Virus record (IMG/VR): IMGVR_UViG_3300046693_000004
Location: 1-59,395 of that record
Source of the DNA: a virus
Direction: 5' to 3' (one strand)
Length of the DNA stretch: 59,395 nt
Below, in pieces: positions 40,324-47,831 of this stretch. The stretch's first letter is position 1; each line of letters opens with the position of its first letter. The translations under genes were made by a program, and so were the position numbers. The notes beneath the pieces are model-generated. The model was not told the DNA's origin, did no database searches, and saw only the letters and a list, made by a program, of their open reading frames with translations.

Positions 40324-40454
40324 TATGATCTACTCTTAATTTCAGCCTTAACCTGCCTAATAGTAGGCACCATTGAATTTTTATAAATCTCTCTTGTTTC
40401 TTTATCTCTATTACGCCAATTTAATTCTTTAAGCCAAGCTTTTAACTCTGACAT
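40323..40454 (-). CDS. micro-protein (43 aa)
   Basis: 43-codon frame MSELKAWLKELNWRNRDKET... between gp4-like and gp10-like genes, ending TAATG into the hub gene. Charged and helical. Unrecognised. Confidence 0.45.
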   Translation of the reverse strand: MSELKAWLKELNWRNRDKETREIYKNSMVPTIRQVKAEIKSRS

Positions 40455-40496
40455 TTTCCAAAAGCATAAAAAAGTGTTAGGTGGGTTAAGTATCAC

Positions 40497-41474
40497 CTAA
40501 CCCACTCCATAGCCATCAGGATTATACAATGAAAATGCATGTCCCTTACGAATACCGGGAGGCATTCCAAGTGTTGGCACTTGTGTATTAGCAGAACGAA
40601 CAGTATTAAGAGCACTCTTGGCTAGTCGTTGTGTTTGCTCACCAACAGGAAGATTATATGCAGAGCATAAACGAATAGCTAAATTATAATGAATAGCTTC
40701 CTCATACTCTTCAGGCATATCAAATTCACTATCCAAGCTGATAGTGGTATTAGTTACAGTATAAACAAATCCAGAGCCACCACCTAAAGCCGCGTCATCA
40801 ATACCTAAAACATCATTAATAACGTAGTTTTGTCCTGCATTCTGAATAGTAGCAACTGTAACAATACCACCAGCTACAGTAATATCTACAGCCGCACTAT
40901 TTTGATTTTCACCGCCACCAACTAAAGGTGTAGCAGGATATAAACCATCTGTATAACCAGTACCGCCAACAAACCTACCAGCACTAATTCGCTGTTGCCA
41001 GTTAGCAGAACCTTTAACAATTAAATGAAGTTCATAAGTAGCATCTGGAACTGGCCAGAAATAGACATTTCCATACGGATAAGCAGCATCATAAAACACC
41101 CTATATGGAAATGAGCTTAATTCTTTAAGAGCAATTAAAGCATAATCTTCATAACTAAAGATTAATTTACATGGAATAGATACAGGAGTGCTAACATCAG
41201 ACTGCAACAAGATCATATAAGCTGATTGTATCTTATCTGGCCTAGCTGCATTCCAGTATTGACCGGGGCCAATCTTATTAGATTTTAATCCATTACCCAC
41301 AACTGAGATATCAATAAGATTGGGCACAAGCCAGCGTTTTTTCTGCCAAGCCGCCATCATGCGCTTAAGATATGTAAACCCATCATCAGTATCTTGAGCA
41401 AGTAGCGTTTGGCCAACGCCTAAGACGCCAGCCTCACGCATTGCTAGATTGATGAAGTCTCTAGCTGTAGGCAT
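40497..41474 (-). CDS. gp4-like tail accessory factor with inserted domain (325 aa)
   Basis: N-terminal residues 1-150 (MPTARDFINLAMREAGVLG, GFTYLKRMMAAWQKKRW, FPYRVFYDAAYPYGNVYFWP) match the P22 gp4 tail accessory factor family, which closes the portal ring. The C-terminal helices are also typical. At about 175-240 there is an inserted beta segment (AGGIVTVATIQNAGQNYVIN...ALGGGSGFVYTV, in pieces) absent from P22 gp4. Such inserts in tail proteins often add surface or ligand binding. Confidence 0.85.
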   Translation of the reverse strand: MPTARDFINLAMREAGVLGVGQTLLAQDTDDGFTYLKRMMAAWQKKRWLVPNLIDISVVGNGLKSNKIGPGQYWNAARPDKIQSAYMILLQSDVSTPVSIPCKLIFSYEDYALIALKELSSFPYRVFYDAAYPYGNVYFWPVPDATYELHLIVKGSANWQQRISAGRFVGGTGYTDGLYPATPLVGGGENQNSAAVDITVAGGIVTVATIQNAGQNYVINDVLGIDDAALGGGSGFVYTVTNTTISLDSEFDMPEEYEEAIHYNLAIRLCSAYNLPVGEQTQRLAKSALNTVRSANTQVPTLGMPPGIRKGHAFSLYNPDGYGVG

Positions 41475-41479
41475 TTAAA

Positions 41480-41701
41480 TTACTGCTGTGCCCAACCGGG
41501 TTTCTTCTCTTCCTTTGGTTCTTTAGCTTCAGGATTATTCTTAAGCCATTTCTTATGTTCATCTGGACTATTAACAATTACACCAGCCACAACTTTATTG
41601 TTTTCAATCTTCTGACCAACAATTTGTGGGTATTGTTTTCTACCATCAATTTCAAGCGGAAATTCATCAACAACTTTTTCAGTCTGAGCTTCTTCAGCCA
41701 T
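41480..41701 (-). CDS. small hypothetical protein (73 aa)
   Basis: 73 residues with an acidic N-terminus (AEEAQTEKVVDEFPLEIDG) and a lysine-rich end (KEPKEEKKPGW). Overlaps the next gene by 8 bases. Probably a minor virion or scaffolding-related protein; unrecognised. Confidence 0.5.
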   Translation of the reverse strand: MAEEAQTEKVVDEFPLEIDGRKQYPQIVGQKIENNKVVAGVIVNSPDEHKKWLKNNPEAKEPKEEKKPGWAQQ

Positions 41702-41882
41702 TTTTCTTAACCTTCATTTTTTCATCGGTTGAATTAAGAAATGATAGATACTGCTCACTAGATAATGTAGCAAAAGGTTTACCAGAAATGTCTAAGCCTT
41801 TTTCTAAATTGGTAAAATAAAGCCTAGCTAAATTTTGGTCAACCTTATCACTTAAGAAATAAAGGTGGTTTTCAATATCCAT
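41694..41882 (-). CDS. small hypothetical protein (62 aa)
   Basis: 62 residues, helical with a lysine-rich end, starting just after the terminator that follows the coat gene. Unrecognised. Confidence 0.5.
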   Translation of the reverse strand: MDIENHLYFLSDKVDQNLARLYFTNLEKGLDISGKPFATLSSEQYLSFLNSTDEKMKVKKNG

Positions 41883-41889
41883 ATCACAC

Positions 41890-41919
41890 CTTTAAAAAGT
41901 AGGGGCATTTGCGCCCCTA
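41890..41919 (-). terminator. terminator after coat gene
   Basis: TAGGGGC / GCCCCTA stem (41900-41919) followed on the minus strand by CTTTTT. It separates the abundant coat transcript from the minor genes downstream. Confidence 0.75.
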
Positions 41920-41937
41920 TAAGTTGGAGGAAACCAA

Positions 41938-43161
41938 TTAAACCTTATCCGCCACTACGCAAAGCCACTCAGGACGGATATACCTAAAGCCAAATAACAC
42001 GTCCACACGAGTAGCTAACTGATCGCTATTCGGCAGATAGTCAGTAAGCACGCGCATGGAAATACCATTGTATTCCGAACGCGCACACTCCACAACGGCA
42101 CCAGTGACCAACACAAGGTCAGCGGTTGCCATCGTAACAGCCTTCTGAGTGTAGGCAATAGACTTGCGGAACACTTCACCCGGCTTAGTCACCATAAGCA
42201 CCGCACCACCAGCAGGAGCGGGAACAGAAACAGTCTGAAACTGCTGATTAACACCAGCAATAGGAGCAATCAAATCAGGGTAAATAGGAATGCTAGTATC
42301 GTTAATCGCAACATCAGCAGTAACAACAAACTGCTGAAGCGTTCCTAAATCCTGCTTATTGACACGGTTAACCTGATTAACCGTAGCAACTGTAATAAAG
42401 TCACCCTTCTTAAGAGTGGTAGCAATTGCAGTAACAGTGAGTGCAGAAACGTTATTCTGCGCACCGTTAATGGTAGATGTACCTGCGTAAGTGCCAGAAG
42501 TGTGCTTAATAACAGTCTGATCTTCAAACCAACGCTCATAGCCTAAACCAGACTTCATGCTACCAGAACGAAATTGAGCACTAATTTCAGGAGTAGGATT
42601 AAACTGACCAGCCATAGTAGCGACGGCGCGAGCATTGGAAGTAGGATCAAGAACAATTCGGCGGCTGTTCATATCCGCTGAATTTTGAGTAAGAGTTGCA
42701 TTACCTAAAAGGTACTGTTCAATACCGGGGGAAATAATATTACCACCAGCATCAACGTTAGAAACGAAGTTACTGACGCCACCTTCAGAACCATTCATAA
42801 TGGTAACGGCAACCTCACCAGCAAGGTTGTTAATAATAGGCGCCATCACCAATTCTGAGTAGTTGTCAATATCCATCGTGCGTTCAGCAGAAGTGAACGG
42901 CACTGCGATATTAACCTGATCGGAAACGGTTAAAGTGGTGTATTTCTGTTGCGTAGGCTGCAACTGCATTGCAGGACCACGGGTAGGCACATAATCGCTA
43001 GGCAGACGAATACGCAACGTCTCACCAATTTTTGCACCATCAATGGCAAATTGAGGGTCATACTGAGTATCCATGTTCATAATGAACAGGTTAGAGTTTT
43101 TGAATAATCGTACTGCTTCAGCAGTAATCATGTCGATGGTTAATAAAGTATTACCGGGCAT
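41938..43161 (-). CDS. P22-like major coat protein (407 aa)
   Basis: 407 residues with an N-terminal AVRLFKNSNLFIMNMDTQYD, ETLRIRLPSDYVPTRGP, a central insertion region and a C-terminal ISMRVLTDYLPNSDQLATRVDVL that marks the P22 coat/HK97-fold family. Length is close to P22 gp5 (430). Codon use is visibly richer in G/C at third positions than the neighbours, as expected for the most abundant virion protein. A structured leader lies upstream and a terminator downstream. A fragment of its C-terminus recurs in 50180-50407. Confidence 0.85.
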   Translation of the reverse strand: MPGNTLLTIDMITAEAVRLFKNSNLFIMNMDTQYDPQFAIDGAKIGETLRIRLPSDYVPTRGPAMQLQPTQQKYTTLTVSDQVNIAVPFTSAERTMDIDNYSELVMAPIINNLAGEVAVTIMNGSEGGVSNFVSNVDAGGNIISPGIEQYLLGNATLTQNSADMNSRRIVLDPTSNARAVATMAGQFNPTPEISAQFRSGSMKSGLGYERWFEDQTVIKHTSGTYAGTSTINGAQNNVSALTVTAIATTLKKGDFITVATVNQVNRVNKQDLGTLQQFVVTADVAINDTSIPIYPDLIAPIAGVNQQFQTVSVPAPAGGAVLMVTKPGEVFRKSIAYTQKAVTMATADLVLVTGAVVECARSEYNGISMRVLTDYLPNSDQLATRVDVLFGFRYIRPEWLCVVADKV

Positions 43162-43219
43162 AACTTAGAATCCTTAAGTGAACTAATTGGTTAATCAAAT
43201 GCCAATAATGGCGCGAATG

Positions 43220-43317
43220 CTTTTTAGCTAAAAAGATTTTTGGGAAGGTGCTCTAACGAGCAGCAGGGTTGTTAAGGGACAACCGAGAAACCAGACAGGT
43301 GCGGTTAAGCCAGCACC
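43220..43317 (-). promoter_or_regulatory. structured leader of the coat mRNA
   Basis: Within the 280-base gap upstream of the coat gene there is a 16-bp perfect palindrome CTTTTTAGCTAAAAAG (43220-43235). Two further hairpins are GGTTGT/ACAACC (43267-43284) and GGTGC/GCACC (43298-43317). Together with the hairpin at 43351 they suggest a folded 5' untranslated region. Possible roles are stability or translational control. Confidence 0.5.
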
Positions 43318-43350
43318 AGAAGGCGAATGCTGCAATCTACCCACAAATGA

Positions 43351-43389
43351 TTAGCCCCTGCAAGCGGAATTTTTGCTTACAGGGGCTAA
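43351..43389 (-). terminator. long hairpin between lysozyme and coat genes
   Basis: TTAGCCCCTGCAAGC pairs with GCTTACAGGGGCTAA (one mismatch) around a 9-nt loop. It lies downstream of the lysozyme stop. No U-tract follows on the minus strand, so it may be a processing site rather than a terminator. Confidence 0.55.
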
Positions 43390-43440
43390 GTTGCGAGTGT
43401 GCCGTAGGATAGTCCTTAGGCAAGTGGAATCACCTACCTT

Positions 43441-43887
43441 TCACTTATACCTTGTTAAAAACTGACTTTGTTCTGTAGTTCTACGTCCAATTATTTCCTT
43501 TGGAATCTTCCAATCCATAATGTGTTTAGCGCAGCCTGCTTTATCGCCAGCGTTAAACAATTTTATTGCTGTTGATTTAGCAAATTTTTCTACATTGAAT
43601 GTAATTGAAACGAATGCATCAAATTCATGATCTTCAGCAGGCACTTTTAATGCATTGTTTACAAGCCTTTCATATTTCACAAGATCATGCATTAGAATTT
43701 CATCACATTCCTGTGCAGTAAATTTTTTGTTCTTAGTGTCTTTATAGAAAGGTTGACCTGCATTATCAGTGTGACCAACGCAACAAGTCCATACGCCTTG
43801 TGTGTCTTTATACCATTTTAAAATCTTACCTTCTCTATCAGTAAGCCTTTGTCTACCTCTTAATGTCATCTTGTAATTTGTGGGCAT
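43441..43887 (-). CDS. T4-type lysozyme, GH24 endolysin (148 aa)
   Basis: The catalytic triad layout of T4 lysozyme is present: E19, D28 and T34 in REGKILKWYKDTQGVWT, followed by CVGHTD. No signal peptide or signal-anchor, so release would need a holin. The gene lies between scaffold and coat genes, not beside the putative lysis cassette at 28-30 kb. Either it acts in the virion or the lysis genes are split. The start ATGCCCACA overlaps a TGTGGGYA site. Confidence 0.8.
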   Translation of the reverse strand: MPTNYKMTLRGRQRLTDREGKILKWYKDTQGVWTCCVGHTDNAGQPFYKDTKNKKFTAQECDEILMHDLVKYERLVNNALKVPAEDHEFDAFVSITFNVEKFAKSTAIKLFNAGDKAGCAKHIMDWKIPKEIIGRRTTEQSQFLTRYK

Positions 43888-43972
43888 GATTATATCCTTT
43901 AATTAGGCCCTCATGTATATCATGAGCTAACAATCTTTCAGAAAGGGCACGGTCAACCCGCCCGGCCATTAA

Positions 43973-44836
43973 TTAATTCAACCCCATCTTGCGCTTTCTA
44001 TATGCTTCAGATTGTGCAGCACGAATACGAGCAAATTCAGCCATATTTTTAGGGTCTAGAACATCAGGAGTAACGCCGCGTCCCTTAAGACCTTCATTAG
44101 GAGCAGGTACTTTAGAAATAGGCTTAGGCGGCTTCTTAAGCTTATTAGAAATGTCATTTAACCTTAAAGCCATCTTAGCAGGACTAAGAACATGAATTTC
44201 TTCATACTCGTCTTCATGCTTAGTAAGATACATTAATACATCACCGCCATGATTAGGAAGGTCATCAAGAATACCAATCATAGTACCCGGAATCATACCA
44301 TTATTATAATCTTCAGCCATAGCTTCAATTTTAGTTTTGAAGTCCTTATCGATTTTCTTAGCTTCTTCTGCAATACGATTAACAGAAGCTTCAAACTCAT
44401 TTTTAGTTATCTCTTCTTTAGCAAATTCTTTAGCACGCTTAACAACTTCTTCTTCAGTAAATACCTTTTCATCATCAGGACGTGCAGCAAGCTGCTTATT
44501 AGCTTCTTCTAATTCCTTACGCAAATCACGGTTCTTTTTACGCTCTTTCTCAATACGATTTTTAAGCCTTTCTCGCTCCTTAGCAGTTAAAGTTTTATCT
44601 TCTAATTCTTCCTCTAATTCTTCAACCTTCTCTTCAGAGGCTTCAATTTTTTCCTCTACATCTTCAGGCTCTTTTACTTCTTCTTCCTTAACTTCCTCTT
44701 CCTTCTTAACGCCATCCTCTTCAGCAATCTTTGCTTCGGCATCCGCCTTAGCTTTAACAGCATCGGCTTCAGTCTTAATAATAGCAATGGAATCGCGTTC
44801 GGCTTGTGCCGCCTTCTTCTGTTCTTCGGTAGCCAT
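43973..44836 (-). CDS. scaffolding protein (287 aa)
   Basis: 287 residues: Ala/Lys/Glu-rich, long acidic coiled coil (about 40-125 with EEKVEELEEELEDK), then a folded middle and a basic C-terminus (AAQSEAYRKRKM). This is the composition and position of P22-like scaffolds, whose basic C-terminal helices bind the coat. Located between portal-side genes and the coat gene. Confidence 0.75.
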   Translation of the reverse strand: MATEEQKKAAQAERDSIAIIKTEADAVKAKADAEAKIAEEDGVKKEEEVKEEEVKEPEDVEEKIEASEEKVEELEEELEDKTLTAKERERLKNRIEKERKKNRDLRKELEEANKQLAARPDDEKVFTEEEVVKRAKEFAKEEITKNEFEASVNRIAEEAKKIDKDFKTKIEAMAEDYNNGMIPGTMIGILDDLPNHGGDVLMYLTKHEDEYEEIHVLSPAKMALRLNDISNKLKKPPKPISKVPAPNEGLKGRGVTPDVLDPKNMAEFARIRAAQSEAYRKRKMGLN

Positions 44837-44837
44837 G

Positions 44838-45047
44838 TTAGGATTTCCTTTTCTTTATCTCTTGTTTGATTTCATTACGAAGTGCTTTAAAACTTGGATT
44901 TATTTCTGGCTTAGGCTTCAGCTTTTCAAATTTAGGATGCTTTAACGATTCTAAATAATTTTCTTCAACTCCTGAAAGTTCCCAATCAGCAGCTTGAAGT
45001 TCCTTTAGGGTCATGCCCACAATATCAGCGCCTTTAAATTTTGCCAT
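44838..45047 (-). CDS. small hypothetical protein (69 aa)
   Basis: 69 basic, helical residues (MAKFKGADIVGMTLKELQAA start) directly before the scaffold gene. The start is overlapped by the end of the 40-aa gene. A head-assembly helper is possible; unrecognised. Confidence 0.55.
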   Translation of the reverse strand: MAKFKGADIVGMTLKELQAADWELSGVEENYLESLKHPKFEKLKPKPEINPSFKALRNEIKQEIKKRKS

Positions 45048-45156
45048 ATGCTTTCATAATCTCTTCAAATGATTTGTCATCATCTTTCTTATAATCAGGC
45101 ACTTCTTTAGGTGGTTTTTCCTTAGCTAATATTTTAGTTGGTAATTTCTTTGTCAT
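45034..45156 (-). CDS. micro-protein (40 aa)
   Basis: 40-codon frame MTKKLPTKILAKEKPPKEVP... starting in an ATGA overlap and overlapping the next start by 14 bases. Basic, probably disordered. Confidence 0.5.
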   Translation of the reverse strand: MTKKLPTKILAKEKPPKEVPDYKKDDDKSFEEIMKAYGKI

Positions 45157-45371
45157 AGCTTACTCACAATCTTAGCTTGCTCTTTAACGTAAGATTTTAC
45201 ATCTTTCATTAAAGCCTTATCGCTACGGACTTCATCGGCACGCTGAATACTTCTCAGTGCGTCTTCAGCCCTATAACGTCTTTCGCGCTCTACATCAGCT
45301 TTATTTGGCTTATATGACACACATGAGGCAGTAGAAGGCATTTCAACTGGCAGCTTTGGTTTCTTAGCCAT
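45153..45371 (-). CDS. small basic protein (72 aa)
   Basis: Start at 45371 (MAKKPKLPVEMPSTASCVSY). A middle of KPNKADVERERRYRAEDALRS then helix; similar to short phage proteins near portal and scaffold genes. It overlaps the upstream gene by 8 bases. Unknown role. Confidence 0.55.
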   Translation of the reverse strand: MAKKPKLPVEMPSTASCVSYKPNKADVERERRYRAEDALRSIQRADEVRSDKALMKDVKSYVKEQAKIVSKL

Positions 45372-45783
45372 TTGCATTTCCTTTCATTAAAGCAGCAGTG
45401 TCACCACTATTAACATGCTCAAATCTCTTAGTATTCACAATAATTGGAGGCTCTGGCTTACAGTCTAGAACCTTGGTCAAATCAATGTCAGGCAACTTAT
45501 TATCAAACAATGCTGTAGTGTCATCATCGTGAATACGCTCTTGCAACGCAGTCCAAATTTCATGCTTCATTGCAGGACTAGCGTTAGGTTGATTTAGAAT
45601 ATCGATTAAGTGCGATACTGCGCGCGGGATAAATTTAATGAAATTGTGAGCAGCGTAATACCTAGCTGATTTGTGTTTTGAAGTGAGACCTTGAGAACGT
45701 CCAACGTCGTAGAAGACGGCTGCAAATTCTAACGCGGTGCGTTCAATAAGTGTGGTGCGCGGGGAGGCGAGTTTTTTATTCAT
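45364..45783 (-). CDS. hypothetical head-region protein (139 aa)
   Basis: 139 residues, helical (ERTALEFAAVFYDVGRSQGL, HNFIKFIPRAVSHLIDIL). I recall similar genes beside portal genes in podoviruses but have no function. ATGA overlap with the 683-aa gene. Confidence 0.55.
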   Translation of the reverse strand: MNKKLASPRTTLIERTALEFAAVFYDVGRSQGLTSKHKSARYYAAHNFIKFIPRAVSHLIDILNQPNASPAMKHEIWTALQERIHDDDTTALFDNKLPDIDLTKVLDCKPEPPIIVNTKRFEHVNSGDTAALMKGNANG

Positions 45784-47831
45784 TCTGTATTCTCAAACGG
45801 GTTGTGGTCAACTTTAACGAGGCGCGGCTTGCGCTTGAATGGGTCATCTGACACCGGGGTAAAAGTTGGTACACCACTTGAGTACAACGGAAATCCCTTG
45901 TTAGCAATAGTTTCGCGCATTTGTGGTGTGATTTTGATTATTGGGATTTTATCACCTTTTAAGTTTTCAATCATTCTACCAACAGTTTCTTCTACCATTA
46001 AATCATGAATACCATCGCGTTCGCTTTCTAATGCTTTAACTTCGTTTGATTTAATAGCTTCGCTATTTCTACCGTTATTAGTCAGTTTGTTAATTTCTTT
46101 AGTATATTCGTCCCAAGCTTTAGCATATTTAGTTTGTGCCTCTTCATCCGGCCTAATTTCATTCTTTTTAATCTTGCTCTTATCTGCAGGTAAATTTTCA
46201 TACTCCACCTTCCCGCCCATCTTTTTAATTAACGCATTAGCTTTAGCTGGCAACATGGTGTCATAAAAGGCTTTCATGCCTTCACCGCCTACTTTGAGCT
46301 CAACTCCACTATATTCTATTGCTCCTGTTAAACCTTCCTTATTATCTTTTATTATTTTTTCAGCTAACTCTTTACCTACAGTATCAGCAAGCTTATCCTC
46401 TGTAACTCTATCTGCTAAAGCATTAGAGGTTTTATGACCCTTTTGAGTACCAGATATATTGTAACTTCCATCTTGCCGCTTAGTAGCTGTTATGTTGTCA
46501 TAATGCTTACTCAAATCATACCTAGCTGCCTGTGCCTCCCCCGGAGTCCAAGACACAGCATCATAACCCTTAGTAGCTGCCTCTGATAACACACGCTTTA
46601 ATGCAAGTTCATCCCAAGTCTTTTTAAATGGTGCATTGGGTACGCCACTTTTAGCATTCCTAACGGCCTCTTGAGCTAATCTGTATTCTTCCTGTAATGG
46701 AATTAATATGCGATCAATCTCAGGCATATCAGGAAATTCTTTGCGATTTCTTAATTCTGCTCTAGCATCTTCTAATTTAGTGTAAGCTGTATCTAATCTA
46801 CTTGTTAAAGCCTTTTCAGCTTCAGGATTAAAATATCCTTGCTTCCTCCCTGCCTGATGCCAATCACTTTGAATTTCTTCAACATGCAATGTCTTACCAA
46901 CTCCGGGTACTTCTCTATCATTCATACGAATATGGGCTAATACATTAGGTTCATCCCAATGGGAGGATTTGTAGTCAGGCATTCCTTTATATCTAGATAA
47001 TCCTTCGATATCTCTATTTTCAGGTTGAATTTTATTCATTATGTCAACCCATTCTGCTTTTTGTTCTGGTGTAGCTTCCCTACCCAAAGCCTCAAGTTCA
47101 CGCCTTCTAGCATCTAATTTTTCGGCCTTATTAGGTACATTTAAAGTTAACTCTCTGTAATTTTCTCCACCCGGCAATTGCCATTGAGAATAGCTATTTG
47201 TCTTACCTTGATAAGTTGGATTTAAATTTTCATTAAACTTAATCCCATTATCCGCAACATGCTGTGCTAATTGTTCCTTAGTTAACGGCTTATCGCCAAG
47301 TCCAGTTAAACTAAATTCCAATTCTTCAGGCTTAACACCCGGTTGATTTTTTAAGTAGCTAGTCCATTGCTCAGGAGTAGCTTTCTGTACCTTTGAACCT
47401 GCAATAGTATTTTCTAAGGTAGAATAAAACTTACCACCAATAGCACCTAGAGCACCTTTTTCAGCTAAAGGAATAGAAGACATTCCAGCTAAGCCAGCCA
47501 TGTCCTGTACACGTTCGATAACAGGCTGTGAGGTATGTCCGCTATCATCAGTGATAGGCACAGCACCAGAATAAACATCACCAGCAATGGTGCTACCGCT
47601 TCTAACCATTCGTTCTGGCCAAGTCTGATAGCGTTCCTCACCACCAGTGCCAAATAACTTATTACCAATCTTACTACCTGCACTTACCTGAAAATCATCA
47701 ATTAAGCGATTATCTGGTAATTCCGGTATTGTAGGCAAAGCTAATTCTTTACGCTTGATAGTGTTAGTTTCAGGATCAATAAAATAATCCTTTGGTGAAA
47801 CTCCAAACTGAGCATAAAGATCATCAGCCAT
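45780..47831 (-). CDS. large polyvalent-type protein, probably virion-packaged (683 aa)
   Basis: 683 residues. A central motif LHVEEIQSDWHQAGRKQGYF (about 295-315) is typical of the large polyvalent proteins of phages and conjugative elements, which are injected with the DNA. Nearby SWTPGEAQAARYDL and a C-terminal PIIKITPQMRETIANKGFPLY fit the same family. The N-terminal part resembles the start of the 697-aa ejection protein (LFGTGGEERYQTWPERM versus LALGGEERAANF). It sits between portal and scaffold genes. A protective or ejected role is inferred. Confidence 0.6.
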   Translation of the reverse strand: MADDLYAQFGVSPKDYFIDPETNTIKRKELALPTIPELPDNRLIDDFQVSAGSKIGNKLFGTGGEERYQTWPERMVRSGSTIAGDVYSGAVPITDDSGHTSQPVIERVQDMAGLAGMSSIPLAEKGALGAIGGKFYSTLENTIAGSKVQKATPEQWTSYLKNQPGVKPEELEFSLTGLGDKPLTKEQLAQHVADNGIKFNENLNPTYQGKTNSYSQWQLPGGENYRELTLNVPNKAEKLDARRRELEALGREATPEQKAEWVDIMNKIQPENRDIEGLSRYKGMPDYKSSHWDEPNVLAHIRMNDREVPGVGKTLHVEEIQSDWHQAGRKQGYFNPEAEKALTSRLDTAYTKLEDARAELRNRKEFPDMPEIDRILIPLQEEYRLAQEAVRNAKSGVPNAPFKKTWDELALKRVLSEAATKGYDAVSWTPGEAQAARYDLSKHYDNITATKRQDGSYNISGTQKGHKTSNALADRVTEDKLADTVGKELAEKIIKDNKEGLTGAIEYSGVELKVGGEGMKAFYDTMLPAKANALIKKMGGKVEYENLPADKSKIKKNEIRPDEEAQTKYAKAWDEYTKEINKLTNNGRNSEAIKSNEVKALESERDGIHDLMVEETVGRMIENLKGDKIPIIKITPQMRETIANKGFPLYSSGVPTFTPVSDDPFKRKPRLVKVDHNPFENTE

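Noticed and set aside
44249-44945. Long plus-strand frames opposite the scaffold gene
   Set aside because: They are shadows of the repetitive Lys/Glu codons of the scaffold, giving Ser/Phe-rich nonsense.
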